Shown here in pieces: positions 7,264 through 15,824 of a stretch of DNA of 64,000 bases (position 1 is the first letter of the stretch; each line of letters opens with the position of its first letter). The stretch is from Grimontia kaedaensis (GTDB lineage: Bacteria > Pseudomonadota > Gammaproteobacteria > Enterobacterales > Vibrionaceae). The stretch covers positions 1,984,001 through 2,048,000 of the forward strand of contig NZ_CP082275.1 of the NCBI RefSeq assembly GCF_023746615.1, read 5' to 3'. Made by a program: the position numbers and the translations under genes. A model generated the notes under the pieces. It saw nothing but the letters and a program-made list of their open reading frames with translations. It searched no databases and had not been told where the DNA came from.

Positions 7264-8379
7264 CTAATAACCGGTTGCTTCCATAAATCCTAAGCCGTTA
7301 GCAGAACCATTAATCAAAATTGGTCCTTCCCAATACGGAAAAGTAAACGGTAACCAATTCTGCTCATGAACAGGTTCAGTGGTCAGCAGAATATCATGCG
7401 AAGGAACCTTGACCTGCCATTTGACAGGCAAATGACGCCCTGTAGGCATTTTGGCAAATGCAATGGGTGTTAAGTCGATGTCACTGTTGTGAAGCGTTGT
7501 AGAAAGCCCTGTTGCGCTGGTGATTGAACCGAAACGATAAGGCGCTTGCTCTCCTCTCACCTGGACCACCATTAATGACCGCCCGTCATCAAGTTGGATA
7601 GAAAACCAATCCCAGCCCATTTGGTCTTCGCTCAGTGCCTGAGTGCTCCATTCGCGGTCAACCCAGCCTTTTCCGGAAACCTTAACCGATTTACCGCCTA
7701 GTTCGAGTACTCCTTCCATCGTGACTGCAGGAACGCTGAAATAGTAAGAAGCGACATCTTTTTCTGCATGTTTTTGGCTGTATCCTTTGTCTCCTTGAAG
7801 GATCTCCGACTTGGTCTTTGACATTGCCAAATTGAACGAGAAATCTTTGTCCGCGGCTTGGAGTTTTGCAGGAAATGGGCTGTCGCCTTTGCCAAGCCAT
7901 TGCCAGTTATCAAGCCATACATTGAAAGGCTTATCAGCAACACCCGCTTGTCCAATACCACCTCGTGAAAAGCGTTCAGCAGAATAAACACCTTCTTTGC
8001 TGGTTAGGACAGCATGTGCCATGAATATCTGATTGTTTTCCCAGCCTTCGCCCATTTCTGGAGAAAGCGCTGAACGAAACAGTGTCCACTGTATGCCATA
8101 TTGGTTTCCGTCTTCATCCTGAAGATTACCGGTGACATACCACCACTCCTGACGAAAATCGTCATGTGACCCATAATCTATTGGAAACTGAATATCTCTT
8201 CCGGGAAAGACTTTCGCGAACTGATCGGCATTGCCTGCGACTAAAGCAGCAACTGCGCTTTTATCCGGCGGATCGTCTTTTAACAGCACAGAACCAAACA
8301 GCGCCAAAAGACAAAGCAGAACGGCGAAGCTCCAGCCAATGACTGTCAGCATAAAGGTTTTTGGTTTCATCTCGCGCAT
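7264..8379 (-). CDS. AttH/CrtC-like lipocalin-domain protein of an ABC export operon
   Basis: 371 residues. One N-terminal transmembrane or uncleaved signal segment (about 8-33) is followed by a double-lipocalin fold of the AttH/CrtC type, with the hallmark HDDFRQEWWYVTGNL near residue 75 and GWVDREWSTQ...GWDWFSIQLDDGRSL later. Family members include carotenoid 1,2-hydratase and AttH; genes beside an FtsX-type transporter usually encode an extracytoplasmic partner. The start overlaps the permease stop (TAATG), so the two are translationally coupled. The gene is therefore the third of an AttEFGH-like ABC system, probably handling a lipidic or hydrophobic molecule in the periplasm (inference). 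Confidence 0.82.
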   Translation of the reverse strand: MREMKPKTFMLTVIGWSFAVLLCLLALFGSVLLKDDPPDKSAVAALVAGNADQFAKVFPGRDIQFPIDYGSHDDFRQEWWYVTGNLQDEDGNQYGIQWTLFRSALSPEMGEGWENNQIFMAHAVLTSKEGVYSAERFSRGGIGQAGVADKPFNVWLDNWQWLGKGDSPFPAKLQAADKDFSFNLAMSKTKSEILQGDKGYSQKHAEKDVASYYFSVPAVTMEGVLELGGKSVKVSGKGWVDREWSTQALSEDQMGWDWFSIQLDDGRSLMVVQVRGEQAPYRFGSITSATGLSTTLHNSDIDLTPIAFAKMPTGRHLPVKWQVKVPSHDILLTTEPVHEQNWLPFTFPYWEGPILINGSANGLGFMEATGY

Positions 8380-10838
8380 TACTGAGCTTCCCGCAAGGAT
8401 AGGATTGCTGAGCGTTTAATCAAACGCCACACGGGCCAACACCCAGCCAACAGCAACGTGAGCAAAGAGCCACCCAAGGTGATGAGATAACTGGTCGGGA
8501 AATAGGACACCGACATCGTCCAGCCAAACGAATATTTCAGCACAATATTGATCAAGACTTCGGCGATGATAAGACCAAGTGGCAAAGCAAAGAGCGCAGA
8601 GAATAATCCAATCAGCATCAACTGACCGCCACCTAAGAAAGCCAACTCTCTGCCAGATATACCCATATAGCGCAGCAATGCATATTGACGCTGACGAGAT
8701 AACTCCGTTGCCAGTGTCGAGAAAAACAGCCCGCAAATCGCAATGATCAAAGTCAGGGTGCAAAGCGTGTCTGTGACGAGGAATGTGCGATCAAAGATAC
8801 GCATTGCTGTTGCTAGAATATCTCTTTGATTGCTGACCTGCGTCTCCTGCAAGTTGAACTGCTTTCGCATTTCATCAACCAAAATACTTTCATCCGCACC
8901 GTCATTAAAGAGCGCTGCCACGCCAACCCGCCCTGAGTCTTGAATCCAAGGAATCAAAGACGAGCGATTAGAAATGATGACCTGACTGTAGGGGTTGCCG
9001 TAGTCGAAGTATATGCCAGCCACTTTCCAGCCATCTCCGAAAGGTGCTGGCAGTGAAATACTGTCTCCAGGCTGCGCGTCAAATTTAAGCGCAAGAGACT
9101 CGCTCAGCATCATGGATTTACCCTGGTGAAGAAGGTTCCAATAGTCCGGTGCGGCCACTTTAATCGCCAAAGCTTCGCGCTCTTCAGCGCTGGTACCAAT
9201 ACTGTGGACTTCAACAATACCTTGAGCGGTGTCTATTTCATGTCGCCATTGGACCAGACTGCGTTTCACCTCGTCCTGACCTTCTAGCCAATCTGAAAGC
9301 TGTTGGGCAACTTCTTTTTCCGGCTTCACATAGATGTCTGCGGCAAGTCGTTGTTGCAACCAACTTTCCGTTGTGGTCCTGAAGCTGCCTACCATGGTTT
9401 CCATACCAATGTTGGTAGCGATAGCCATCATAAAAGCCATGGCCGCTATGCCACGATAGCTTAGGCTCGCAGATGCATCAGATAGGAACCAACGAAGGCG
9501 TGCAATTTTGATTTTTTCGGAGAGTAGCAGGAAGCATTTCCACATCATGAATGGTAACAATAAACCACCGCTGATAAGGATAAGCGCAATAAGTGTAAAA
9601 CCTTGAGTCTGGCTCTGGGGCGCACTGTACACCAAAAGTGCGATAACAATTAAGATTGACGCAACGATGGCCTGCCAGCTGAATTCTCGTCCAGAGAAGC
9701 TAACCAGAGACATACGTTTTGACAAGCGCGCAGGTGGCGTAGTCAGTAATCGATATAACGGCCATCCCGATGCCAAAGCAAAACCGCAAACGCCCAACAG
9801 GAAGCTGTAGAAACCCCACTCCCACTGCCAATGCAAAGTAAGATCGACGTTGGCGCCATAGAGATCACTCAGTGTTGTTGCTACGGTCGGCATGAGTTTT
9901 TGCGCCAGTACTAGCCCCGCAATGTTACCGCCAATCAAACCCATAAAGAGCCAAATCAGCATTTCCAAGCTAACAACCCAAGCCAACGATTTCCGTCCAA
10001 CGCCTAATTCCCGCATCAAGCCGACTAGGGGTTGGCGTTGCGCCATTGAAAGGGAAATTGCTTGATAAAAGATAAAGAGACCCACAACGAAAGCCAGCAA
10101 ACCCATGGCGAAAAGGTTTAGGTGGAAAGCGCGGGTTAAAGGACCCAGCTGTGCTGTTTCGGTTCGGGATAGTGTAATGGTTGATGGAAGAACGTCACGC
10201 AACGCGTCTCTCTCAGCTTTGTCCATCGCGCCACAATAGATCAGTTTGAAACCGTCATGATCTGACAAACCACGAATTACCGACATGTCGCCGAAAATAC
10301 GCGTACCGGAGCCAATCTGACCGCCCTCTACCAGCTTGATTGGGCCAATTTCTTGGCCATCTTGAAGGCGGATTTTTTGTCCATCAACCCACCCAAGGTG
10401 GCTCGCAAGTTCAGTGCTGACCCACTGGGTAGAAAATCCATCTCGTAAAGGCTGTTCTGCCGCGGCTGAATCAGGGTTAGCAACGTTAAAGGCGAACATC
10501 GCTACAGTGTCAACACCCATCAGTTGAATGTCGTGTCCATCCTGTGTCGACGTTCGGTAAATATCTACCGGCACGCACTGATTAAACCCTGCACGCCGCA
10601 TAGAGATATAGAGAGGTTCATCAATACGTTTACCGCGCTCGCGATGATGCAGAACATAAGGAAACGGGTTGGTAAATAAGCTAGCGCCTTTTTGATAGCT
10701 GTCCTGCGCGTGTTGATTGATCGACATAACGCCGACCAACAAAGCCACACCCAGTGTTAATCCCAGCCAGACAAGAAGAACCTGAAAAGGATGTCGGCGG
10801 TAGTGTCCGAATAGCGCTTTAGCTACGGGTACGTACAT
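8379..10838 (-). CDS. FtsX-like ABC transporter permease, two-module
   Basis: 819 residues from the ATG at 10838, chosen because AAGGGGG precedes it; it overlaps the end of the ATPase gene by 20 bases. The topology is one N-terminal transmembrane helix (HPFQVLLVWLGLTLGVALLVGV), a large periplasmic domain, several helices around 260-450, a second periplasmic domain, and a C-terminal helical set (LCTLTLIIAICGLFFSTLATELSRQRQYALLRYMGISGREL). This is the duplicated FtsX/MacB-type arrangement of large permeases such as YbbP. Such transporters act by mechanotransmission on periplasmic substrates such as lipoproteins, antibiotics or lipids. It works with the preceding ATPase. Confidence 0.87.
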   Translation of the reverse strand: MYVPVAKALFGHYRRHPFQVLLVWLGLTLGVALLVGVMSINQHAQDSYQKGASLFTNPFPYVLHHRERGKRIDEPLYISMRRAGFNQCVPVDIYRTSTQDGHDIQLMGVDTVAMFAFNVANPDSAAAEQPLRDGFSTQWVSTELASHLGWVDGQKIRLQDGQEIGPIKLVEGGQIGSGTRIFGDMSVIRGLSDHDGFKLIYCGAMDKAERDALRDVLPSTITLSRTETAQLGPLTRAFHLNLFAMGLLAFVVGLFIFYQAISLSMAQRQPLVGLMRELGVGRKSLAWVVSLEMLIWLFMGLIGGNIAGLVLAQKLMPTVATTLSDLYGANVDLTLHWQWEWGFYSFLLGVCGFALASGWPLYRLLTTPPARLSKRMSLVSFSGREFSWQAIVASILIVIALLVYSAPQSQTQGFTLIALILISGGLLLPFMMWKCFLLLSEKIKIARLRWFLSDASASLSYRGIAAMAFMMAIATNIGMETMVGSFRTTTESWLQQRLAADIYVKPEKEVAQQLSDWLEGQDEVKRSLVQWRHEIDTAQGIVEVHSIGTSAEEREALAIKVAAPDYWNLLHQGKSMMLSESLALKFDAQPGDSISLPAPFGDGWKVAGIYFDYGNPYSQVIISNRSSLIPWIQDSGRVGVAALFNDGADESILVDEMRKQFNLQETQVSNQRDILATAMRIFDRTFLVTDTLCTLTLIIAICGLFFSTLATELSRQRQYALLRYMGISGRELAFLGGGQLMLIGLFSALFALPLGLIIAEVLINIVLKYSFGWTMSVSYFPTSYLITLGGSLLTLLLAGCWPVWRLIKRSAILSLREAQ

Positions 10839-11490
10839 TAAGAACGCCCCCTTGCAGCATGACACGATGACCGAGGTAGTCCGCCACTTTTTCACTGTGC
10901 GTGACAACGAGCAAAGTGCAATCGAGCGAATTGGTCAGTGTCGTCAGAAGACGCATTACTGCATCAGCATTGCGTTCATCCAAGCTGCCTGTAGGTTCGT
11001 CGGCTAGCAAGATCTTTGGTTCCATATAAAGAGAACGGGCAATTGCCGCGCGCTGTTGCTGACCACCTGACACTTCCTCTGGATACCTGCCCAGCAATGG
11101 CATCAGATCAAGTGCGGAGAGGATTTGTCGCCACAAGCCATCATCATCATGAAGCCCTTTCAGTTGGCGGCAAAAACGGATGTTGTCTGCAATAGTGAGC
11201 GTGGGGAGAAGGTTGAATTGCTGGAAGACCATGCCGATGTTGTGGCGGCGAAAACGCGTTCGATCACGCTCTTTCAAGTCATGGATGGGAGTGCCAGCAA
11301 CAATTATCTCGCCCGAATCAGGATTATCCAGACCACCGATAAGGTTGAGCAGAGTACTTTTGCCTGAGCCACTCTCCCCCATTAACGCTACTTGGTCATG
11401 CTTAGCCAAGGATAGCTCTGCGCCTTGCAAAACTGGATGGAATTCCCCTCCATCAAGATAGCCTTTGCAAAGTCCAACCAGCTCTAGCAT
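10819..11490 (-). CDS. ABC transporter ATPase of the LolD/MacB/YbbA type
   Basis: 223 residues from the ATG at 11490, preceded by AAGGGGAAAAA; a longer in-frame reading to 11613 adds 41 unconserved residues. The motifs are Walker A GESGSGKST (38-46), Q-loop region NIGMVFQQFNLLPTLT, signature SGGQQQR and Walker B ILLADEPTGSLDERN, the last typical of the MacB/LolD/FtsE subfamily. It energises the adjacent FtsX-type permease. First gene of the three-gene operon running leftwards. Confidence 0.92.
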   Translation of the reverse strand: MLELVGLCKGYLDGGEFHPVLQGAELSLAKHDQVALMGESGSGKSTLLNLIGGLDNPDSGEIIVAGTPIHDLKERDRTRFRRHNIGMVFQQFNLLPTLTIADNIRFCRQLKGLHDDDGLWRQILSALDLMPLLGRYPEEVSGGQQQRAAIARSLYMEPKILLADEPTGSLDERNADAVMRLLTTLTNSLDCTLLVVTHSEKVADYLGHRVMLQGGVLNVRTRS

Positions 11491-11885
11491 TTTTTCCCCT
11501 TGGTTTTTCCAACGAGCGTCAAAAAAGGTCGCGCGATTTTGTGATATGTGAAGCAATTTACCGCAATCTTCTGCGTCAAGAAAGGTGTTTGAATCCACAG
11601 CACATTTTGACAATTAATCACAATCGCCTATTTAACCATCAATTATTGCAATCAATATCCAGCTTTAAAGGCACAGTAAATCACATTTTTTTCCGTTTTT
11701 TTCAGATAGCCTTGATTCCTCGACACTGTGCTGACAACGGACAATCACGCTTTTGCTTTCTAAATTATCTTATTTCTCAATAAGCTTAATGCGATAAAGA
11801 TCAGCGACAATGACAAAGAATACGAGCAATTCTCTCGCAGAGATCGCTCAATAGGAATGAAGTAGTTTGCGATGAGATTCAAAGT
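11491..11885. other. Intergenic region between ABC operon and pseudogene
   Basis: About 395 AT-rich bases upstream of the leftward ABC operon and the rightward remnant gene. Promoters for both should lie here but no hexamer pair is convincing. No gene is seen. Confidence 0.4.
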
Positions 11886-12201
11886 ATGACGCCCAGTAAA
11901 AAGATTCTAGTGATCGGTGCTAAGGGCTATATGGGCAGTCATTTAGTGCCACCCACCGCAACATTTACCACTGCTGTTTGGCATGAAAGCTCCGGGGCTA
12001 GGTCACCTGGAATTTACGGTTAGAGATTTGGCGGAAACACGCTTGTTAGATATCCGCGCTTTGTGGCATCCAGCGGGTTTCGGCAGACTGCTGTATTGGT
12101 TTGCGATGATGCCCGCCCACCTTTTCATCTTCAAAGGCATGGCGTTCGCATTGGCCAAAAGAAGTGGTGCAGAGGAAACTGTTCCTTCGCACCACACTTA
12201 A
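11886..12201 (+). pseudogene. Remnant of an SDR/NmrA-type oxidoreductase with DUF2867 C-terminus
   Basis: From the ATG at 11886 the reading gives a Rossmann start, KKILVIGAKGYMGSHLVP, then loses coherence and stops at about 12022. In another frame, from about 11950 to 12201, the protein APGLGHLEFTVRD...LDIRALWHPAGFGRLLYWFAMMPAHLFIFKGMAFALAKR appears. This matches the extreme C-terminus of SDR family proteins fused to DUF2867, normally about 480 residues. The two ends of one gene are thus joined after loss of most of the middle plus a frame change. No functional product is expected. Confidence 0.75.
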
Positions 12202-12210
12202 TCCAATAGA

Positions 12211-12864
12211 TTAAGGCTTTAAGCTGTCCGGCAACACAAGTAGCCGGTCAGCCTGGTTCTTTGGCCAAATCTGGTATTCACCATGGTATTTCACGATGGA
12301 TTTGTAGTCAGTTACTTTGGTCATCAGCATGCCGTGCTCGCGGACAGTTTCAATAAACCAAGGTTCTGGACCGCGAACAAAAAGGCTCATTGGTTTTATC
12401 AGCTCCCCGGCTTCATTGAAGCTTTTGTCCAAAGCAAGACTGCAGACCGCAAAGGAATGCTGACCGTCTGAAATCACACGCACCTTACGGTTGATCTCGT
12501 ATTCGGTGTGAATCATCCAATCCGCACGTTCGAGCGTGGCTACCAATGCATCAAACTGGCTTTTAGTAATCGCACTGTGCTCATCACCTTGCGGGAAGTG
12601 GTGATGATAAACGCTCGCGATATGTTGCATTTGCCCTTTAATATTGGCGTGTTTGCCCATACTACGACCCTGCTGCACCCAGGTCGCCATCTCTTTAGAA
12701 ACAGAGTTTCCAAAGCGCTGTTTTTTCACTGCCTGTGCAACCCAGCGGCAAAGGAAAGACTCTTCACTGACTGGGTTGCTTTGTAATTTACCGTTGGCCT
12801 TTGCTTCTTCAAGTTCAGCAAGGGCGGAATCCACGACGGATTTAATGTCTTCGATGTAGCTCAT
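12211..12864 (-). CDS. DUF2913 family protein
   Basis: 217 residues, full length for DUF2913, a family found mostly in Vibrionaceae and relatives. Recognisable stretches are FLCRWVAQAVKKQRFGNSV near the N-terminus, FNEAGELIKPMSLFVRG in the middle and MLMTKVTDYKSIVKYHGEYQIWPKNQ near the C-terminus. No enzymatic motif, signal peptide or membrane segment is evident, so it is probably cytoplasmic. Its start lies four bases after the Bcr/CflA-like gene stop, so the two are probably co-transcribed. Function unknown. Confidence 0.82.
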   Translation of the reverse strand: MSYIEDIKSVVDSALAELEEAKANGKLQSNPVSEESFLCRWVAQAVKKQRFGNSVSKEMATWVQQGRSMGKHANIKGQMQHIASVYHHHFPQGDEHSAITKSQFDALVATLERADWMIHTEYEINRKVRVISDGQHSFAVCSLALDKSFNEAGELIKPMSLFVRGPEPWFIETVREHGMLMTKVTDYKSIVKYHGEYQIWPKNQADRLLVLPDSLKP

Positions 12865-12868
12865 TTTC

Positions 12869-14068
12869 TTATTTTTTCGCTAAGCCCCAGTAAAACAGGG
12901 CGGATAAAAACGCACACGCCGCCATAGCCCCGGTCATCGGCCAGGCTGAATTCACGTGAATCACCGCAACTGTACCACCAACTATGGTGCCCGTACCAAA
13001 TCTCAATGTTCCCGCCAGCGAAGACGCAGTCCCCGCAAGCTCGGGATACGCACTCAATACACACGCCATGGAATTGCTGCCAACAATAGAGATGGTGCCA
13101 ACAAAGAACATAACGGGAATCACTGTTCCCCATAAGCCCCATTCAAAAGCTTGTCCCGCAATCAGAGCGACACCAGACAGAAGTTGAATCGTTAGGCCGA
13201 TTTGTAACATTTTCTCACTGCCGATTTTGCGCACAAACTTGCCGTTAAAAGAGGTCATTACAATCAGACAGACGACGTTCAAGCCGAACAGATAACCAAA
13301 GTTCTGGGTACTTACGCCATAGTAGTCGATGTACACGAATGCACCGGCAGTCAGGAATGAGAACATGCCCGCGAAAGAAAAACCGGATGCAAAGATATAG
13401 CCGACAGACTTTCTTGAACGCAGGATCTTCAGATAATTGCGCAGCGTTGAGCCAAGACGAAGTGGCGGCCTTCCCTTCGCGGGTAAGGTTTCTGGAATCA
13501 GTGATAACACCAAAACAATAACCAACGCGGCAAAGCCCGCTAATACCCAGAAAATCGAACGCCAGCCAAACCAAACCGCCAGATAACCACCAATCATCGG
13601 CGCTGCAAGCGGTGCCACCGTCATCACCAGGGTGATAAACGACATAGTGCGCGCAAATTCTTCGCGGTCAAACATGTCCCGTACCAATGCCGCGATAACA
13701 ACCGCTGCTGCAGCACCAAAGAAACCCTGGGCAGCTCGAACATAGGTTAAGGTTTCAATATCTGCCGCCAATGCACTGACAACCCCACCAACCAAGAAAA
13801 ATGCGACACCGCCAATCAGGACAGGGCGTCGGCCATAACTGTCGGAAATAGGGCCATGAATCAACTGACCAACTGCAAAGCCTGCTGTATATGCCGCCAA
13901 TGTCTGCTGAACTTGCCCTGGGGTGACGGACAAGTCACGGGCAATTTCGGGCATTGCCGGCAGGTACATATCAATAGCTAAAGGCGTGAGCGCGGCAATG
14001 GCACCGAGCACAAGGATCAAGAGAAAAGTCAGCTGTTGCTGCTGTTGGTTTACTGCATTCGTCGTCAT
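12869..14068 (-). CDS. Bcr/CflA-family multidrug efflux MFS transporter
   Basis: 399 residues from the ATG at 14068, preceded by AAGG; a longer reading to 14149 adds a Ser-rich, unconserved lead. About twelve transmembrane segments are apparent. TPLAIDMYLPAMPEIARDL in helix 1 and the loop 2-3 motif GPISDSYGRRPVLIGG are typical of the Bcr/CflA drug/H+ antiporters (12-TM DHA1). Such proteins export bicyclomycin, sulfonamides, chloramphenicol-type compounds or Cys-related metabolites; the substrate here is unknown. Inner membrane. Followed at four bases by the DUF2913 gene. Confidence 0.88.
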   Translation of the reverse strand: MTTNAVNQQQQQLTFLLILVLGAIAALTPLAIDMYLPAMPEIARDLSVTPGQVQQTLAAYTAGFAVGQLIHGPISDSYGRRPVLIGGVAFFLVGGVVSALAADIETLTYVRAAQGFFGAAAAVVIAALVRDMFDREEFARTMSFITLVMTVAPLAAPMIGGYLAVWFGWRSIFWVLAGFAALVIVLVLSLIPETLPAKGRPPLRLGSTLRNYLKILRSRKSVGYIFASGFSFAGMFSFLTAGAFVYIDYYGVSTQNFGYLFGLNVVCLIVMTSFNGKFVRKIGSEKMLQIGLTIQLLSGVALIAGQAFEWGLWGTVIPVMFFVGTISIVGSNSMACVLSAYPELAGTASSLAGTLRFGTGTIVGGTVAVIHVNSAWPMTGAMAACAFLSALFYWGLAKK

Positions 14069-14274
14069 GTATGCCTTGGTAAAAGAGGAGGTAGAGAAAA
14101 AGTTGCTTACCCTGACGGATTCAGAGATTCGCTTACACCCAGCCATCACAGAGTGAATGGGTATAGATCACATATTAACATCAAGATTCATTCCAGTGAG
14201 GAAATGATGCCTTTCTATCTGGATGCAGTCGATTCAACCTTAATCTACTGAATTAGCAATTTATTATTCAGATC

Positions 14275-14307
14275 AAAAAGCGCTGCAAAGTTGTCTTTGC
14301 AGCGCTT
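14275..14307 (-). terminator. Terminator of rsuA
   Basis: A perfect 12-bp stem AGCGCTGCAAAG with a 4-base loop, followed on the minus strand by five T. It lies 17 bases past the rsuA stop. Confidence 0.9.
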
Positions 14308-14323
14308 TATTTGAATAAGACTA

Positions 14324-15028
14324 TTACTGCTTAGGTAAGAACAAGGCGATCTCTTCTTCGGTCAGCTCACGGTACTCACCTGGCTCAAGCTCTTCATCCA
14401 GAATAAGTTCACCGATGGATTCACGATGAAGACCAACCACCTTATTACCTACCGCCGCAAACATGCGTTTTACCTGATGGTACTTGCCTTCGTGAATGGT
14501 CAAAAGCACTTCTTTATCGTCAACCTGCTCCATCTGAGCTGGCAAGGTTTCTGCCTTTTCACCGCGGAGTTTAATGCCTTCTAAAAAGGTTTCAGCAATA
14601 CCCTTCTCGACTGCATCATCCAGCCATACACGATAGGTTTTATGACATTTATGTTTTGGAGACGTCACGCGGTGCGACCATTGGCCGTCATCGGTCAGCA
14701 GCAAAAGACCGGTGGTATCACAATCCAAGCGACCAGCAATGTGCAGCTTCTCAGCGCCAATTTCATCCAGCAGGACAAAAACCGTTGGATTGTAAGGATC
14801 GTCGTGAGAACAGACATAGCCTTCAGGTTTGTTCATCATGTAATAACGAGGTCCTGACAGGCTCAGCGATATACCATCAAATTCTACATCTGCATCTTCA
14901 GCAATTTTGACGGCACCGTTTTTAATCACTTCACTGTCAACCGTGACACGTTCTTCTTTGAGGACTTTCGCTGCTTGTTTGCGCGTTACGCCTACCGTCT
15001 CACACAGGAATTTATCTAGCCTTATCAT
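14324..15028 (-). CDS. rsuA: 16S rRNA pseudouridine(516) synthase
   Basis: 234 residues, the normal RsuA length (E. coli 231). An N-terminal S4-like RNA-binding domain (MIRLDKFLCETVGVTRKQAAKVLKEERVTVD, to about 60) is followed by the RsuA/RluB catalytic domain. The catalytic Asp lies in GRLDCDTTGLLLLTDDG. The C-terminal KYHQVKRMFAAVGNKVVGLHRESIG is also characteristic. The enzyme converts U516 of 16S rRNA to pseudouridine during small-subunit assembly. Single gene with its own terminator. Confidence 0.93.
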   Translation of the reverse strand: MIRLDKFLCETVGVTRKQAAKVLKEERVTVDSEVIKNGAVKIAEDADVEFDGISLSLSGPRYYMMNKPEGYVCSHDDPYNPTVFVLLDEIGAEKLHIAGRLDCDTTGLLLLTDDGQWSHRVTSPKHKCHKTYRVWLDDAVEKGIAETFLEGIKLRGEKAETLPAQMEQVDDKEVLLTIHEGKYHQVKRMFAAVGNKVVGLHRESIGELILDEELEPGEYRELTEEEIALFLPKQ

Positions 15029-15297
15029 CGCTTCTCACCACAGATTTCTTAGGGCGCGGATTATATACTTAAACTTTCTTGATAGGCAGCGTTTAAAGCG
15101 GTGCTCCAAGTGTTTTATCAGTAAGAGACATAACCCAATATCTGGTCCCATTACTAATTGTTGAAATTGCACTCTCGGATTCAATGTCTATAACTAAGAG
15201 ATGCCGAACTTAACAAAAACGCCACAGTCTAAACTCGTAACTTCCAAAATATGATTATAATCTCGCATCGACTAACTTATTGATCAGGGAAGCATTT

Positions 15298-15765
15298 ATG
15301 AAAATTACGCTGCAGTCGCCTTCCGTAGAGTCAATGCCACGTCTACTTGAACTTTCAAAGTTTATGCACGACCACGAAGCACTGACTTTTGATGTCGAAC
15401 ATGTGACTTCCGCATTCAGTTTCCTCATCGGACACCCCAACCATGGTGACGTTTTTCTTATCAGCGCTGATCAGGAAAACGAACAGGAAGTGATCGGATT
15501 TGTCGTTCTCTGTTACAGCTTCAGCATCGAGCTGGGCGGACAGATAGCAGTTATCGATCAAATATTCCTCCAACAGGATTGGCGTCGTCAGGGCGTTGGC
15601 TCTCACGTACTGCCAAAAATTGAAGCACACGCAGAAGAGAAAGACTGCAGGGCAGTTATTCTCGAAGTGAATATCGGCAACAGCGGTGCCCGAGAGTTTT
15701 ACGAGCAGTTTGACTACATAGCCCGCCGCCAGCACTGCATTATGTCCAAGCGCTTATCGCGCTAG
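15298..15765 (+). CDS. GNAT family N-acetyltransferase
   Basis: 155 residues from the ATG at 15298, with AGGGA nine bases upstream (an in-frame TTG at 15280 lacks this). The GNAT fold is seen as IDQIFLQQDWRRQGVGSHVLPKIEAHAEEKDCRAVILEVNIGNSGAREFYEQFDY, with the acetyl-CoA pyrophosphate loop RRQGVG and the terminal FYEQFDY helix. The acceptor substrate cannot be told. It lies 59 bases before radD on the same strand. Confidence 0.88.
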   Translation: MKITLQSPSVESMPRLLELSKFMHDHEALTFDVEHVTSAFSFLIGHPNHGDVFLISADQENEQEVIGFVVLCYSFSIELGGQIAVIDQIFLQQDWRRQGVGSHVLPKIEAHAEEKDCRAVILEVNIGNSGAREFYEQFDYIARRQHCIMSKRLSR

Positions 15766-15824
15766 CCTTTACATTGTGTGGCAGATACACTGGGCAGCCT
15801 TGAATTGGCTGCCTTTTAGATTCC

